From: Verrucomicrobiota bacterium
GTDB taxonomy: Bacteria; Verrucomicrobiota; Verrucomicrobiia; Opitutales; Coraliomargaritaceae
Assembly: GCA_027620575.1 (NCBI GenBank)
Contig: JAQCDT010000009.1
Location: forward strand, 1-17,978
Reading direction: 5' to 3'
DNA length: 17,978 bases
Shown here: positions 8,361-15,458 of the stretch, piece by piece
Layout: the number at the start of each line of letters is the position of its first letter
Numbering within the stretch: position 1 is the first letter of the stretch
Translations under genes and position numbers: made by a program
Notes under the pieces: model-generated
The model's input: the letters and a program-made list of their open reading frames with translations, nothing else
Told to the model about the DNA's origin: nothing
Databases searched by the model: none

Positions 8361-8687
8361 TTATTGTTTTGAGCTTGGACCGCTATTTGTATTAGGTTGA
8401 TTGTTTGTTCTGCGACGAGGTCCATAACTGCGCTTTGGAGCATTTCGATTCACTTCTGCATTTCTCAAGCGATACACGATACGTGCTTTATCCAAGTCAT
8501 AAGGACTCATTTCCATCTTAACTGTATCACCTGTTGTGATTTTAATAAAATGCTTCCGCAATTTGCCAGAAATATGAGCGAGCACTTGATGCCCGTTTTG
8601 CAATTCTACTCGAAACATCGTGCTAGGAAGTACTGCTACTATCTTCCCTTCAACCTCTATATACTCGTCACTTTGTGCTTTTGCCAT
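8361..8687 (-). CDS. infA: Translation initiation factor IF-1 with C-terminal basic extension
   Basis: A 108-residue protein. Residues 1-75 form the S1/OB-fold of IF-1, with the family signatures LPSTMFRVELQNGH (20-33), LAHISGKLRKHFIKI (36-50), GDTVKMEMSPYDL and RIVYRLR. IF-1 binds the 30S A site and assists IF-2/IF-3 in initiation. The usual length is about 72 residues. Here a 33-residue tail follows (76-108), rich in Arg/Lys, Asn, Pro and Ser, and looks disordered. The ATG at 8687 has no strong SD. It is divergent from tadA; the gap is 40 bp to the earliest ATG of tadA and 79 bp to the start preferred here. Identity is secure. Whether the tail is functional is unknown. Confidence 0.95.
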   Translation of the reverse strand: MAKAQSDEYIEVEGKIVAVLPSTMFRVELQNGHQVLAHISGKLRKHFIKITTGDTVKMEMSPYDLDKARIVYRLRNAEVNRNAPKRSYGPRRRTNNQPNTNSGPSSKQ

Positions 8688-8766
8688 AAATACTTTGTAG
8701 TTGAGTAGCCAACCTGAGATTTATTTAATGTCAAGAATACAGTCGCTTCATCACTATTTTAACTTA

Positions 8767-9294
8767 ATGAATTTTCCTTTTGAAAAACGCTTTCCTTCTG
8801 AACTGAATCGTGATCACGATTATTATATGTCGCATGCTTACAACCAAGCATTACTTGCTTGGGAAAAAGATGAAGTACCAATCGGAGCAGTAATCGTCCA
8901 TGAAGGCGGAATAATTGCATCAGCCTTTAATCAAACTCGAAGCACAAACGACCCTAGTGCCCATGCTGAGATGCTTGCTATCTCTCAAGCATCCAATTCG
9001 CTCGGTGATTGGAGACTGAATAATTGTATTCTTTATGTCACCAAAGAACCATGCCCTATGTGTGCGGGAGCTTTAGTCGTTGCTCGTATTCAAAAAGTTT
9101 ACTTTGGCTTAAGTGATACAAAAATGGGTTGCCTAGGAGGGGCGACTCACCTTGGACAACTTCCTGAAAGCAATCACAAATTTGAAGCCGTAGGCGGCAT
9201 CTTAGAAAAAGAAAATCATGCTTTACTCAATGCCTTCTTTGAAAAGAAAAGAGCTGAGAAGAAAAATCGCTCGGCGGAAGATCCGACCCTATAA
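8767..9294 (+). CDS. tadA: tRNA-specific adenosine deaminase (A34 to inosine)
   Basis: Deaminates the wobble adenosine of tRNA-Arg(ACG). Zinc ligands and catalytic base are all present: HAE at 66-68 and PCPMC at 95-99 (numbering from the ATG at 8767). EVPIGAVIVHEG (36-47) and DPSAHAEMLAI match the CDA fold, and MGCLGGATHL takes the place of the family K-x-G-A-x-G-S segment. From 8767 the product is 175 residues, near the typical size. The frame stays open upstream with an ATG at 8728 and a TTG at 8701. The added residues look unconserved, and no start has a clear SD, so the start is uncertain. A guanine deaminase or other CDA member is less likely given the PCPMCAGA motif and N-terminal match. 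It is followed 89 bp later by the SOD gene in the same direction. Confidence 0.88.
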   Translation: MNFPFEKRFPSELNRDHDYYMSHAYNQALLAWEKDEVPIGAVIVHEGGIIASAFNQTRSTNDPSAHAEMLAISQASNSLGDWRLNNCILYVTKEPCPMCAGALVVARIQKVYFGLSDTKMGCLGGATHLGQLPESNHKFEAVGGILEKENHALLNAFFEKKRAEKKNRSAEDPTL

Positions 9295-9306
9295 ATCAAA
9301 GCTTAT

Positions 9307-9335
9307 TTGACAGCTTATAAAATATGGATTATTCC
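9307..9335 (+). promoter_or_regulatory. Possible sodA promoter
   Basis: A perfect TTGACA sits at 9307-9312. A 17-nt spacer leads to TATTCC at 9330-9335, a poor -10 match. Position, 48 bp before the SOD start, and the isolated good -35 box make it plausible. The weak -10 keeps confidence low. Confidence 0.35.
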
Positions 9336-9383
9336 TTTATTATTTAATTAACCAAAACACATACATAAATCACTCAACAAATT

Positions 9384-10010
9384 ATGGCCTATACATTGCC
9401 CGATCTCAACTATTCGTACGATGCACTCGAACCTCATTTCGATGCACGCACCATGGAAATTCACCACACAAAGCACCACAACGCTTACATCACAAAGGTT
9501 AATGGCGCTATCGAGGGTTCGGATTTAGCGAATCTCAGTATTGAAGCATTAATTTCTGACCTCGCCTCCGTTCCAGATTCAATTCGTGGAGCCGTTCGCA
9601 ACAATGGTGGCGGTCATGCTAATCATACTTTTTTCTGGAATATCTTAAGCCCAAATGGCGGTGGTACGCCAACAGGGGCTTTAGCCGAAGCTATTGAAGC
9701 TGAACTAGGTGGTTTTGATGCATTTAAATCCGCTTTTGCTAATGCAGGTGCAACTCGATTTGGTTCAGGCTGGGCATGGCTTATTCTTAAAACAGACGGA
9801 ACGCTTGCTGTCACTTCAACACCGAATCAAGATAGTCCATTAATGAAAGGCGTTGCAGAAGTAGAAGGCACACCAATTATCGGTCTCGATGTTTGGGAAC
9901 ACGCCTACTATCTGAAATACCAAAACTTAAGACCTAACTATATTGAAGCATTTTGGAATGTAGTTGATTGGAGCAAAGCAGATGCCATTTATTCTGCAGC
10001 TAAAGCTTAA
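9384..10010 (+). CDS. sodA: Superoxide dismutase, Mn/Fe family (Mn-type signature)
   Basis: A 208-residue cytosolic enzyme (no signal peptide) that dismutates superoxide. Metal ligands are H27 (MEIHHTKHH), H81 (GGHANH), D169 and H173 (LDVWEHAYY). The second-sphere glutamine comes from the C-terminal domain (NQDSPLM, Q149), and glycine precedes HANH (GGHANH), both typical of Mn enzymes. Fe enzymes instead use a Gln in the N-terminal domain. The 'NILSPNGGG' stretch is shared by both, so cambialistic use cannot be excluded. It follows tadA by 89 bp with a possible own promoter and ends in a strong intrinsic terminator, consistent with a separately transcribed, well expressed gene. No clear SD is visible before the ATG. 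Confidence 0.95.
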   Translation: MAYTLPDLNYSYDALEPHFDARTMEIHHTKHHNAYITKVNGAIEGSDLANLSIEALISDLASVPDSIRGAVRNNGGGHANHTFFWNILSPNGGGTPTGALAEAIEAELGGFDAFKSAFANAGATRFGSGWAWLILKTDGTLAVTSTPNQDSPLMKGVAEVEGTPIIGLDVWEHAYYLKYQNLRPNYIEAFWNVVDWSKADAIYSAAKA

Positions 10011-10031
10011 GCATAAAAAAATTTATCGCAC

Positions 10032-10064
10032 AAATCGGGTTCCATGAAGGAGCCCGATTTTTTT
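10032..10064 (+). terminator. Rho-independent terminator after sodA
   Basis: A 12-bp stem (10032-10043 with 10049-10060) containing one G-U pair and a 5-nt loop, followed by a run of seven T (10058-10064). It starts 21 bp after the SOD stop. On the other strand the T-run is separated from the stem by several bases, so it may also serve der, less efficiently. Confidence 0.92.
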
Positions 10065-10077
10065 ATGGCCGATGCTT

Positions 10078-11634
10078 TTAAGGTCTTCTTTTTGATTTAT
10101 TCGACTTATTATGAGCGACTTTTTTCTGAGAAATTTTTGCTCTTCTTTCTGGATGCTTTTTCTCAAAAGCCTTATCGCCTTGTTTGCGAATGCGTGCCTT
10201 ATCTTGAATCTCTTTACTCTGACGAATCCCTTCTCCGTCTTCGTCAGAATATCGCCGATCTTTGCCGACTAAATCAAACCATATCGGACAGCCTTCTAAT
10301 TTGAATTCGTGGATCAGTCCTTTTTCTAAATAGCGACGATACGTAGGATCTAGCCGTTCCACACGATTACAGAATAATCGAATACGCAAGGGTCTTGAAC
10401 CGGTTTGCACCGCATAAAAAACTTTAAAACGCTTAATCCCCACAAGCTTTGGTGCTCTTGCTTCGAATAAGGATTGTATCACTCGATTCAATTGCCCAGT
10501 AGGCAATTTCAAATCTAATGTCGGTTCCACAGAAGCCGCCGTTTCCAATAAGCTCTCAACTTTGAAATTTTCCAAAGCGGAGACAAAAAGCACTGGCGGA
10601 TTCGGCAAGAAAAACAAAGACTTCCTCAAAGATTCTTCATAAGTCGTCAAAAAGTGTTTTAAATTTTTATATCCATCAATCGGCTCTTCTTCCCACCGTT
10701 TTTTGACTAAATCCCATTTATTCACGACTACAATAATCGCACGTCCTGAATCGATTATCATACCTGCCAGTGACTGATCTTGTTTGGTCACGCCATCCAT
10801 GGCATCAATCACCATAAAAACAACATCGGAACGCTCAATTGAATGTTGAGTACGCACACCAGAAAAATATTCAACCGAGCTATCGACCTTTCGCTTCATT
10901 CGCAAGCCAGCGGTGTCGGTAAGACGAAACTTCAATAACTCGCCATCTTTGTGTTGATAATTTAAATCAAGCTCTACCGCATCTCTTGTTGTACCAGGTA
11001 CGTCAGAAACAATTAATCGCTTAGATTCAATCAAGGCATTGCCAATGGATGATTTGCCAACATTTGGCCGGCCCACTAATGAAATCTGTATGCGCTTTTC
11101 TTTGTTGCCCGATTCTATTTCAGGCTTTGGCCCAAGAGCATCCGCAAGCTTTCCCCTTAACGCACCGATACCACGTCCATGTTCCGCAGAAATACCCAAA
11201 GCAGACCCTAAACCTAACTGAGAAAATTCTTCGGCTAAGACTTCCTCTTCTTCGCTATCCACTTTATTGGCAATGAGAATAATTGATTTACCATAACGGC
11301 GTAATTTTTCTGAAACAATTTCATCTAAGGCAGTGATTCCCGAACGCACATCCACAATAAACAAAATCACTTTTGCCGCTAAGATAGCAAACTCGACTTG
11401 TTCTTCAGCTGCATTAGAAATTTGCTTAGGCGTCATTTCTAATTCCATGCCTAAGCCTCCAGTATCTAAAAGCATATAATCCTCATCCACTTCTGCCGAT
11501 ATTATATCTCGGGTCACCCCAGGCATATCATGAACAATCGACAAACGTCGTCCGCACAAACGATTGAATAATCGGCTTTTACCGACATTGGGTCTGCCGA
11601 CTAAGGCAACGGTTCTGGATGGGTCTAAACTCAC
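10078..11634 (-). CDS. der: Ribosome biogenesis GTPase Der (EngA)
   Basis: A 518-residue tandem GTPase required for 50S subunit maturation. Domain 1: P-loop GRPNVGKS at 13-20, GVTRD at 39-43, DTGG at 57-60, NKVD at 123-126. Domain 2: GRPNVGKS at 188-195, GTTRD at 214-218, DTAG at 240-243, NKWD at 305-308. A KH-like domain follows at ~370-460 (FKVFYAVQTGSRP, CPIWFDLVGKDRR). The last ~58 residues are a Lys/Arg-rich tail, making the protein longer than the common ~440-490. The start is GTG at 11634, directly before the conserved VALVGRPNVGKS. No usable ATG exists upstream of domain 1. It begins 33 bp after the aminotransferase stop and converges on sodA with the terminator between. Confidence 0.96.
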   Translation of the reverse strand: MSLDPSRTVALVGRPNVGKSRLFNRLCGRRLSIVHDMPGVTRDIISAEVDEDYMLLDTGGLGMELEMTPKQISNAAEEQVEFAILAAKVILFIVDVRSGITALDEIVSEKLRRYGKSIILIANKVDSEEEEVLAEEFSQLGLGSALGISAEHGRGIGALRGKLADALGPKPEIESGNKEKRIQISLVGRPNVGKSSIGNALIESKRLIVSDVPGTTRDAVELDLNYQHKDGELLKFRLTDTAGLRMKRKVDSSVEYFSGVRTQHSIERSDVVFMVIDAMDGVTKQDQSLAGMIIDSGRAIIVVVNKWDLVKKRWEEEPIDGYKNLKHFLTTYEESLRKSLFFLPNPPVLFVSALENFKVESLLETAASVEPTLDLKLPTGQLNRVIQSLFEARAPKLVGIKRFKVFYAVQTGSRPLRIRLFCNRVERLDPTYRRYLEKGLIHEFKLEGCPIWFDLVGKDRRYSDEDGEGIRQSKEIQDKARIRKQGDKAFEKKHPERRAKISQKKVAHNKSNKSKRRP

Positions 11635-11667
11635 AAAATATTTATTTAAAAAAAATTCAGAAACTAC

Positions 11668-12846
11668 TTAAGCCTGAGGCTTTTTTTCTAAATAGCGCTC
11701 AATTCGATTGCTAGCTTCTAAGATACGATCGTAGCTGGTTGAAAAACTCGCACGAACAAAGCCAGCACCACTTGCACCAAAAGCAGTTCCTGGAACAACA
11801 GCAACTTCTTCAGCCTCAAGCAAGCCTTTACAGAAAGATAATGAATCTTGCCCTGTCCCTTCAATTGATGGGAAGGCATAGAAAGACCCTTTCGGCAAAT
11901 GACAGGTAAGTCCCATTTCATTGAATCGTCTTACAATCAAATCACGTCTTTTATGGTAAGCCTCTTTCATTTTCAAAACCGAGCTCATACCATTTTTGAG
12001 AGCTTCGATAGCCGCTTCTTGAGAAAGAATCGGTGCACAAAGCATGCTATATTGATGCACTTTCATCATCGCTTCGATCAAGGGCTCGGGCCCACAAGCA
12101 TAACCGATACGAAATCCTGTCATAGCAAACCCTTTAGAAAATCCGTGAAGAAACAGCGTACGCTCTTTCATTCCTGGCAAGGTCGCAATACTTGTGTGTT
12201 CCCCTTCAAAGGTTAACTCTGAATAAATTTCATCACTGATCACGAGTAAATCTTTCTCAACCGCAAATTTTGCTAATTGTTCTAACTTTTTTCGCTCGGT
12301 TACACCTCCTGTTGGATTGGTAGGAAAATTTAATAATAATACCTTGCACCCCGGTTGCCATGCTTCTGCAACTCGATCTGGATCAATCCCAAAAGCATCC
12401 TTTGCTTCTGTTTTTACCGCAATCGGTTCAGCATGTGCTAAGACAATACTCGGGCTATATGAAACATAACAAGGTTCATGATATAAGACCTTGTCTCCAG
12501 GATTTAGAACCGCACGCAAAGCAATATCCAAAGCTTCTGATACCCCAACGGTCACCAAGACTTCTTTTTCTGGATGATAACTTAAATCAAAATATTGCTC
12601 AACATAGGTGCTAATCTCTCTACGCAAACGAATTAATCCCAAGTTGTCCGTGTAACTTGTTTTGCCTTTCTCCAAAGCAAAAATCGCCGCTTCTCGTATG
12701 TGCCAAGGCGTAACAAAGTCTGGCTCACCAATTCCTAATGAGATTGCTTGAGGCATTGCCGCAACGATTGCAAAAAAATCACGAATACCCGAACGCGGCA
12801 AACCGACCACATGGTCTGCCACAAATTGTTGACCAAGATTTTTCAT
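11668..12846 (-). CDS. Class I/II pyridoxal-phosphate aminotransferase (AlaT/PatA-like)
   Basis: A 392-residue fold-type I aminotransferase. From the ATG at 12846, the internal aldimine lysine is K238 in GFSKGFAMTG, NFPTNPTGG gives Asn177, SDEIYSEL gives Asp205 and Tyr208, FRIGY follows the lysine, and Arg365 in GFVRASFS binds the substrate carboxylate. The start at 12846 sits one base after the stop of the upstream AsnC gene (TAA-T-ATG), favouring coupling. An alternative ATG at 12876 has a weak GGAT upstream and would overlap the regulator by 29 bp. Amino acid substrate is uncertain: the family includes aspartate, aromatic and alanine aminotransferases. The partner regulator resembles the Bacillus AlaR-AlaT pair, which makes alanine or a related amino acid a reasonable guess. 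Confidence 0.9.
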   Translation of the reverse strand: MKNLGQQFVADHVVGLPRSGIRDFFAIVAAMPQAISLGIGEPDFVTPWHIREAAIFALEKGKTSYTDNLGLIRLRREISTYVEQYFDLSYHPEKEVLVTVGVSEALDIALRAVLNPGDKVLYHEPCYVSYSPSIVLAHAEPIAVKTEAKDAFGIDPDRVAEAWQPGCKVLLLNFPTNPTGGVTERKKLEQLAKFAVEKDLLVISDEIYSELTFEGEHTSIATLPGMKERTLFLHGFSKGFAMTGFRIGYACGPEPLIEAMMKVHQYSMLCAPILSQEAAIEALKNGMSSVLKMKEAYHKRRDLIVRRFNEMGLTCHLPKGSFYAFPSIEGTGQDSLSFCKGLLEAEEVAVVPGTAFGASGAGFVRASFSTSYDRILEASNRIERYLEKKPQA

Positions 12847-12847
12847 A

Positions 12848-13330
12848 TTACGGGCTGATAGCTGGCTTGTCGCCATTGGATCCAGAGTCGCCTAGGAGAT
12901 GACCTTGTTCTTTATAGGTTCTCAATCGAAAATGGGTTGCGGTGGATAAAACACCTTCTACGCTTGCAAGACGCTCAGTCACAAAACTAGCAACACTGCG
13001 TAAATCAGTCCCCTTCGCAAAAAGTAATAAGTCATACGATCCTGACATTAAATAACAGGATTCCACTCCATCAAAACGGCTTATACGCTCGGCAATACGA
13101 TCAAAGCCCCCATCACGCTCTGGGCTGAGACGCACTTCAATAACAGCACGAACAAATTCGTCTTGAACTTTATCTGGGTTCAAAATTGCCCTCCAACCGA
13201 GTAAGGTATGGTTTTCCTGTAAACGCGAAAGCTCCGACTCTACCTCTTTCTCTGTCAGTCCAAGGACTTGAGACATTTGAGCAGAATCTAAACGTTCACC
13301 AGAAAGTAATAATTCTAAGACTGAATTCAT
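12848..13330 (-). CDS. Lrp/AsnC family transcriptional regulator
   Basis: A 160-residue regulator. The N-terminal helix-turn-helix occupies about residues 8-50: LDSAQMSQVLGLTEKEVESELSRLQENHTLLGW, followed by the linker ILNPDKV typical of the family. The RAM ligand-binding and oligomerisation domain spans ~58-140, with VIEVRLSPERDGGFDRIAERISRFDGVESCYLMSGSYDLLLF matching the usual G-x-x-x-x-V-x-x-x-x-x-x-x-G-x-x-D-x-x-L pattern. It directly precedes the aminotransferase gene and probably controls it in response to an amino acid. It is separated from oleB by 147 bp, so likely has its own promoter and autoregulation. No clear SD precedes the ATG. Confidence 0.9.
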   Translation of the reverse strand: MNSVLELLLSGERLDSAQMSQVLGLTEKEVESELSRLQENHTLLGWRAILNPDKVQDEFVRAVIEVRLSPERDGGFDRIAERISRFDGVESCYLMSGSYDLLLFAKGTDLRSVASFVTERLASVEGVLSTATHFRLRTYKEQGHLLGDSGSNGDKPAISP

Positions 13331-13409
13331 AATGTGAGTTATTAAAAGTAATTTTCCCTAAAAAGCAAAAACCAAAATTGAGAAAAAGATAAAGGGTATA
13401 TCGACCGAA

Positions 13410-13445
13410 ATAGCTTATAAATTCAATATTAAAAAATATAGCTAT
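13410..13445. promoter_or_regulatory. AT-rich inverted repeat upstream of the Lrp/AsnC gene
   Basis: ATAGCT at 13410-13415 is mirrored by AGCTAT at 13440-13445 with further loose AT symmetry inside (TTATA near one arm, TATA near the other). It lies 80-115 bp upstream of the regulator start and 33 bp past the oleB stop. Could be an Lrp-type operator or part of the oleB 3' end. No GC stem plus T-run, so not a classical terminator. Confidence 0.3.
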
Positions 13446-13477
13446 GTGGGTTGAAAATTTAAATCCGCTTTAAAAAA

Positions 13478-14374
13478 CTACTGAGTAAAAAGCGCACTGA
13501 CTCCATCAAGGACTTCCTCTTTTGCATCTTCCAAAACATAATGTCCGGCATCGGAAAACATTTTCTGTGTCGCATTAGGAAATATTTCTATCCAACGTTG
13601 AAAAAATTTCTTATTGAAGCAAAAATCTCTCCCTCCCCAAAACAGTCCAATATTCTTTTTACTAAGATTCGGCAATTCTTGTTCTATTTTCTCCAAACAA
13701 TTATATGATGGATGCGAAGGCGACATAGGAATATCCTCAACAAATCGAGCCACAGCAATTCGGTCCTTCCAACTTTGATACGGAAACAAAAACCCCTTCT
13801 GTATCTTTTTATCTAAAGGTTTACGGACAGACATAAAAACAGCGGGCCATGCGAATAAATTGAATGCACGCATCAAAAATGCACCGATTATTTTTGTACG
13901 TAAAAAAGCAATTCTCCAAGGCATCCATCTAGAAAGATACGCAGCCGAATTGAGTATCGCAATTTTTTCAACACTTTCTGGGCTTCGCGTAGCCACTCCC
14001 ATCCCTATCGCACCTCCCCAATCATGAACGATCAAATTAAAGCTCTGTATCTCTAAATGCTTAAGCAGTTGCTGAATATCCTGAATTCTCTGCTCTAGAG
14101 TGTAGGTATAATCTTGAGGCTTATCGGACAAGCCGCAGCCTATGTGATCAGGAACAATACATCTAAAACCTCTCGCTTTGAAATAGTGGACACACTGTCT
14201 GAAATAAAAAGACCAAGTCGGGTTTCCATGTAACATCAAGATAACTGGCCCTGTTCCCTCGTCTAAATAATGTAGTTTTGCCGACTGCCCATTTCCATAT
14301 TCCAAATGACAAAAATGACTTTCAAATGGGTATTCTTCTTTTAAAGCAGGCAAGCCATCAATCAAAGCATTCAT
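13478..14374 (-). CDS. oleB: OleB-type alpha/beta hydrolase, beta-lactone decarboxylase
   Basis: A 298-residue haloalkane-dehalogenase-like hydrolase. HGNPTW (49-54) is the oxyanion-hole motif, Asp118 in VHDWGG the nucleophile, Asp250 in GGRDFCF and His278 in DAGHYVLEDA complete the catalytic set. The GGRDFCF and DAGHYVLED stretches are typical of OleB, which decarboxylates the cis-beta-lactone made by OleC to a cis-alkene. The ATG at 14374 overlaps the oleA stop as TAATG and has GAGG/GGGGAG just upstream. The GTG further upstream (14392) is inferior. Direct coupling to oleA supports the assignment over a generic dehalogenase. No oleC or oleD is found after it. A hydrophobic stretch at ~157-183 resembles the OleB cap domain, possibly membrane-associated. 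Confidence 0.88.
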   Translation of the reverse strand: MNALIDGLPALKEEYPFESHFCHLEYGNGQSAKLHYLDEGTGPVILMLHGNPTWSFYFRQCVHYFKARGFRCIVPDHIGCGLSDKPQDYTYTLEQRIQDIQQLLKHLEIQSFNLIVHDWGGAIGMGVATRSPESVEKIAILNSAAYLSRWMPWRIAFLRTKIIGAFLMRAFNLFAWPAVFMSVRKPLDKKIQKGFLFPYQSWKDRIAVARFVEDIPMSPSHPSYNCLEKIEQELPNLSKKNIGLFWGGRDFCFNKKFFQRWIEIFPNATQKMFSDAGHYVLEDAKEEVLDGVSALFTQ

Positions 14375-15417
14375 TAACTCCCCCTCTTCCACTCAATACC
14401 CATCATCAAGCTACTTAATCCACTTCCGATACCTAATAAAGTTGCTTTTTCTCCGACTGAAAACGCCCCATTTTCAATAGCATGCGCTAGAGTGATTGGA
14501 CAAGACACCGACCCCACGTTCCCTAAAAATTCAAACGTCGAATAATCTTTTTTCATATCCAAATTCAGTGCACTGAATAAAGCTCGAGTGTGTGCTTTGC
14601 CCACTTGGTGAGTGAAAATCCGATCAGCAGTCTCATGCGTCCAACCACTTTCTTTAACAAATGAAGCCCAGGCACTTTTTGCGACTTTTATTCCAGCCTC
14701 AAGTAAAGCCTCTGAATCAGTCTGCATCTCTAATGCAGCTCCGCTTGCATCCCCCTCGCACAATTGGTTGTGCTCTGTATCTGTCGCAACTGATGCGGAA
14801 TGCACAATTAAGGCATCTCCTTCAATGAGCTCTTTTTTACATAATACAGCAGCAACTGCCCCAGCACCGATGGTCAAATTAGCAAAATAAGGCTTAATCG
14901 TCTGACGTGTTAATTCCGGATTTCTCAAAGCCTTTATTGTATTATCCACTAAAGGTCGTCCATTCTCCCCAGAGCAAATTAAAGCACGTTCAATTTGACC
15001 AGATTCAATCATACTTGCCGCAATTGTCATTGCATTCAAAAATCCAAGACATGCATTTGAGACATCAAAAATCTGCATATTTTCAGCGAGTCCCAAAAGA
15101 TTGTGTACATACGATGCTGTGGCTGGCTCAAGGCGATCTCGGCAAACTGCCGAATGCACTAATAAATCAATAGACTCTCGATCAAAACGGCTCTTTTTTA
15201 AAACCTTATCGCCCGCTAAATAAGAAGCCTGTGACGCTTTGAAGTCCGCATCCCAAAAACGACGCTCCTTAATACCTGTCATTAACTCCAATCGCCCTTT
15301 GGGCAATTTCAAGCGCTCATACACTGAAGCCAACTCTGATTCCAAATCCTCAGACGTCATGACCGTATCGGGCAGAACATACTCTAAAGATTCAATGGCG
15401 ACCTTATCAAAACGCAT
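14374..15417 (-). CDS. oleA: OleA: thiolase-superfamily long-chain acyl condensing enzyme
   Basis: 347 residues from the ATG at 15417 (an in-frame TTG at 15426 is weaker). It condenses two long-chain acyl-CoAs head to head to a beta-keto acid. Key residues: C123 in DVSNACLGF, H270 in FTHQVGKAHT, N300 in FLGNVG and, decisively, E97 in CRDRLEPATAS, the OleA-specific glutamate. Compared with remembered Xanthomonas OleA (E117, C143, H285, N315), the E-C distance of 26 and H-N distance of 30 match exactly. FabH lacks this glutamate, so FabH is rejected. It starts 41 bp after the fabI stop without a strong SD, and its stop overlaps oleB. Being in line with fabZ and fabI suggests a common transcript. 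Confidence 0.93.
   Translation of the reverse strand: MRFDKVAIESLEYVLPDTVMTSEDLESELASVYERLKLPKGRLELMTGIKERRFWDADFKASQASYLAGDKVLKKSRFDRESIDLLVHSAVCRDRLEPATASYVHNLLGLAENMQIFDVSNACLGFLNAMTIAASMIESGQIERALICSGENGRPLVDNTIKALRNPELTRQTIKPYFANLTIGAGAVAAVLCKKELIEGDALIVHSASVATDTEHNQLCEGDASGAALEMQTDSEALLEAGIKVAKSAWASFVKESGWTHETADRIFTHQVGKAHTRALFSALNLDMKKDYSTFEFLGNVGSVSCPITLAHAIENGAFSVGEKATLLGIGSGLSSLMMGIEWKRGS
14378..14390 (-). promoter_or_regulatory. Shine-Dalgarno of oleB inside the end of oleA
   Basis: Purine-rich GGAAGAGGGGGAG immediately before TTAATG. GAGG within it is 8 nt from the oleB ATG. Together with the TAATG overlap it predicts translational coupling of OleB to OleA. Confidence 0.75.
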
Positions 15418-15458
15418 AATAGGCAAAAAAATGGGCTATCTTAAAAGACAATACGAGT

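Noticed and set aside
10044..10304. Open frame starting inside the sodA terminator
   Set aside because: It begins in the terminator loop and then runs antisense through the der 3' end. Not a credible gene.
13478..14374. Haloalkane dehalogenase identity for the OleB gene
   Set aside because: The fold and catalytic residues are shared, but the GGRDFCF and DAGHYVLED segments and the coupling to oleA fit OleB better.
14374..15417. FabH (KASIII) identity for the OleA gene
   Set aside because: The LEPATAS glutamate with OleA spacing to the cysteine, and the adjacent OleB, favour OleA.
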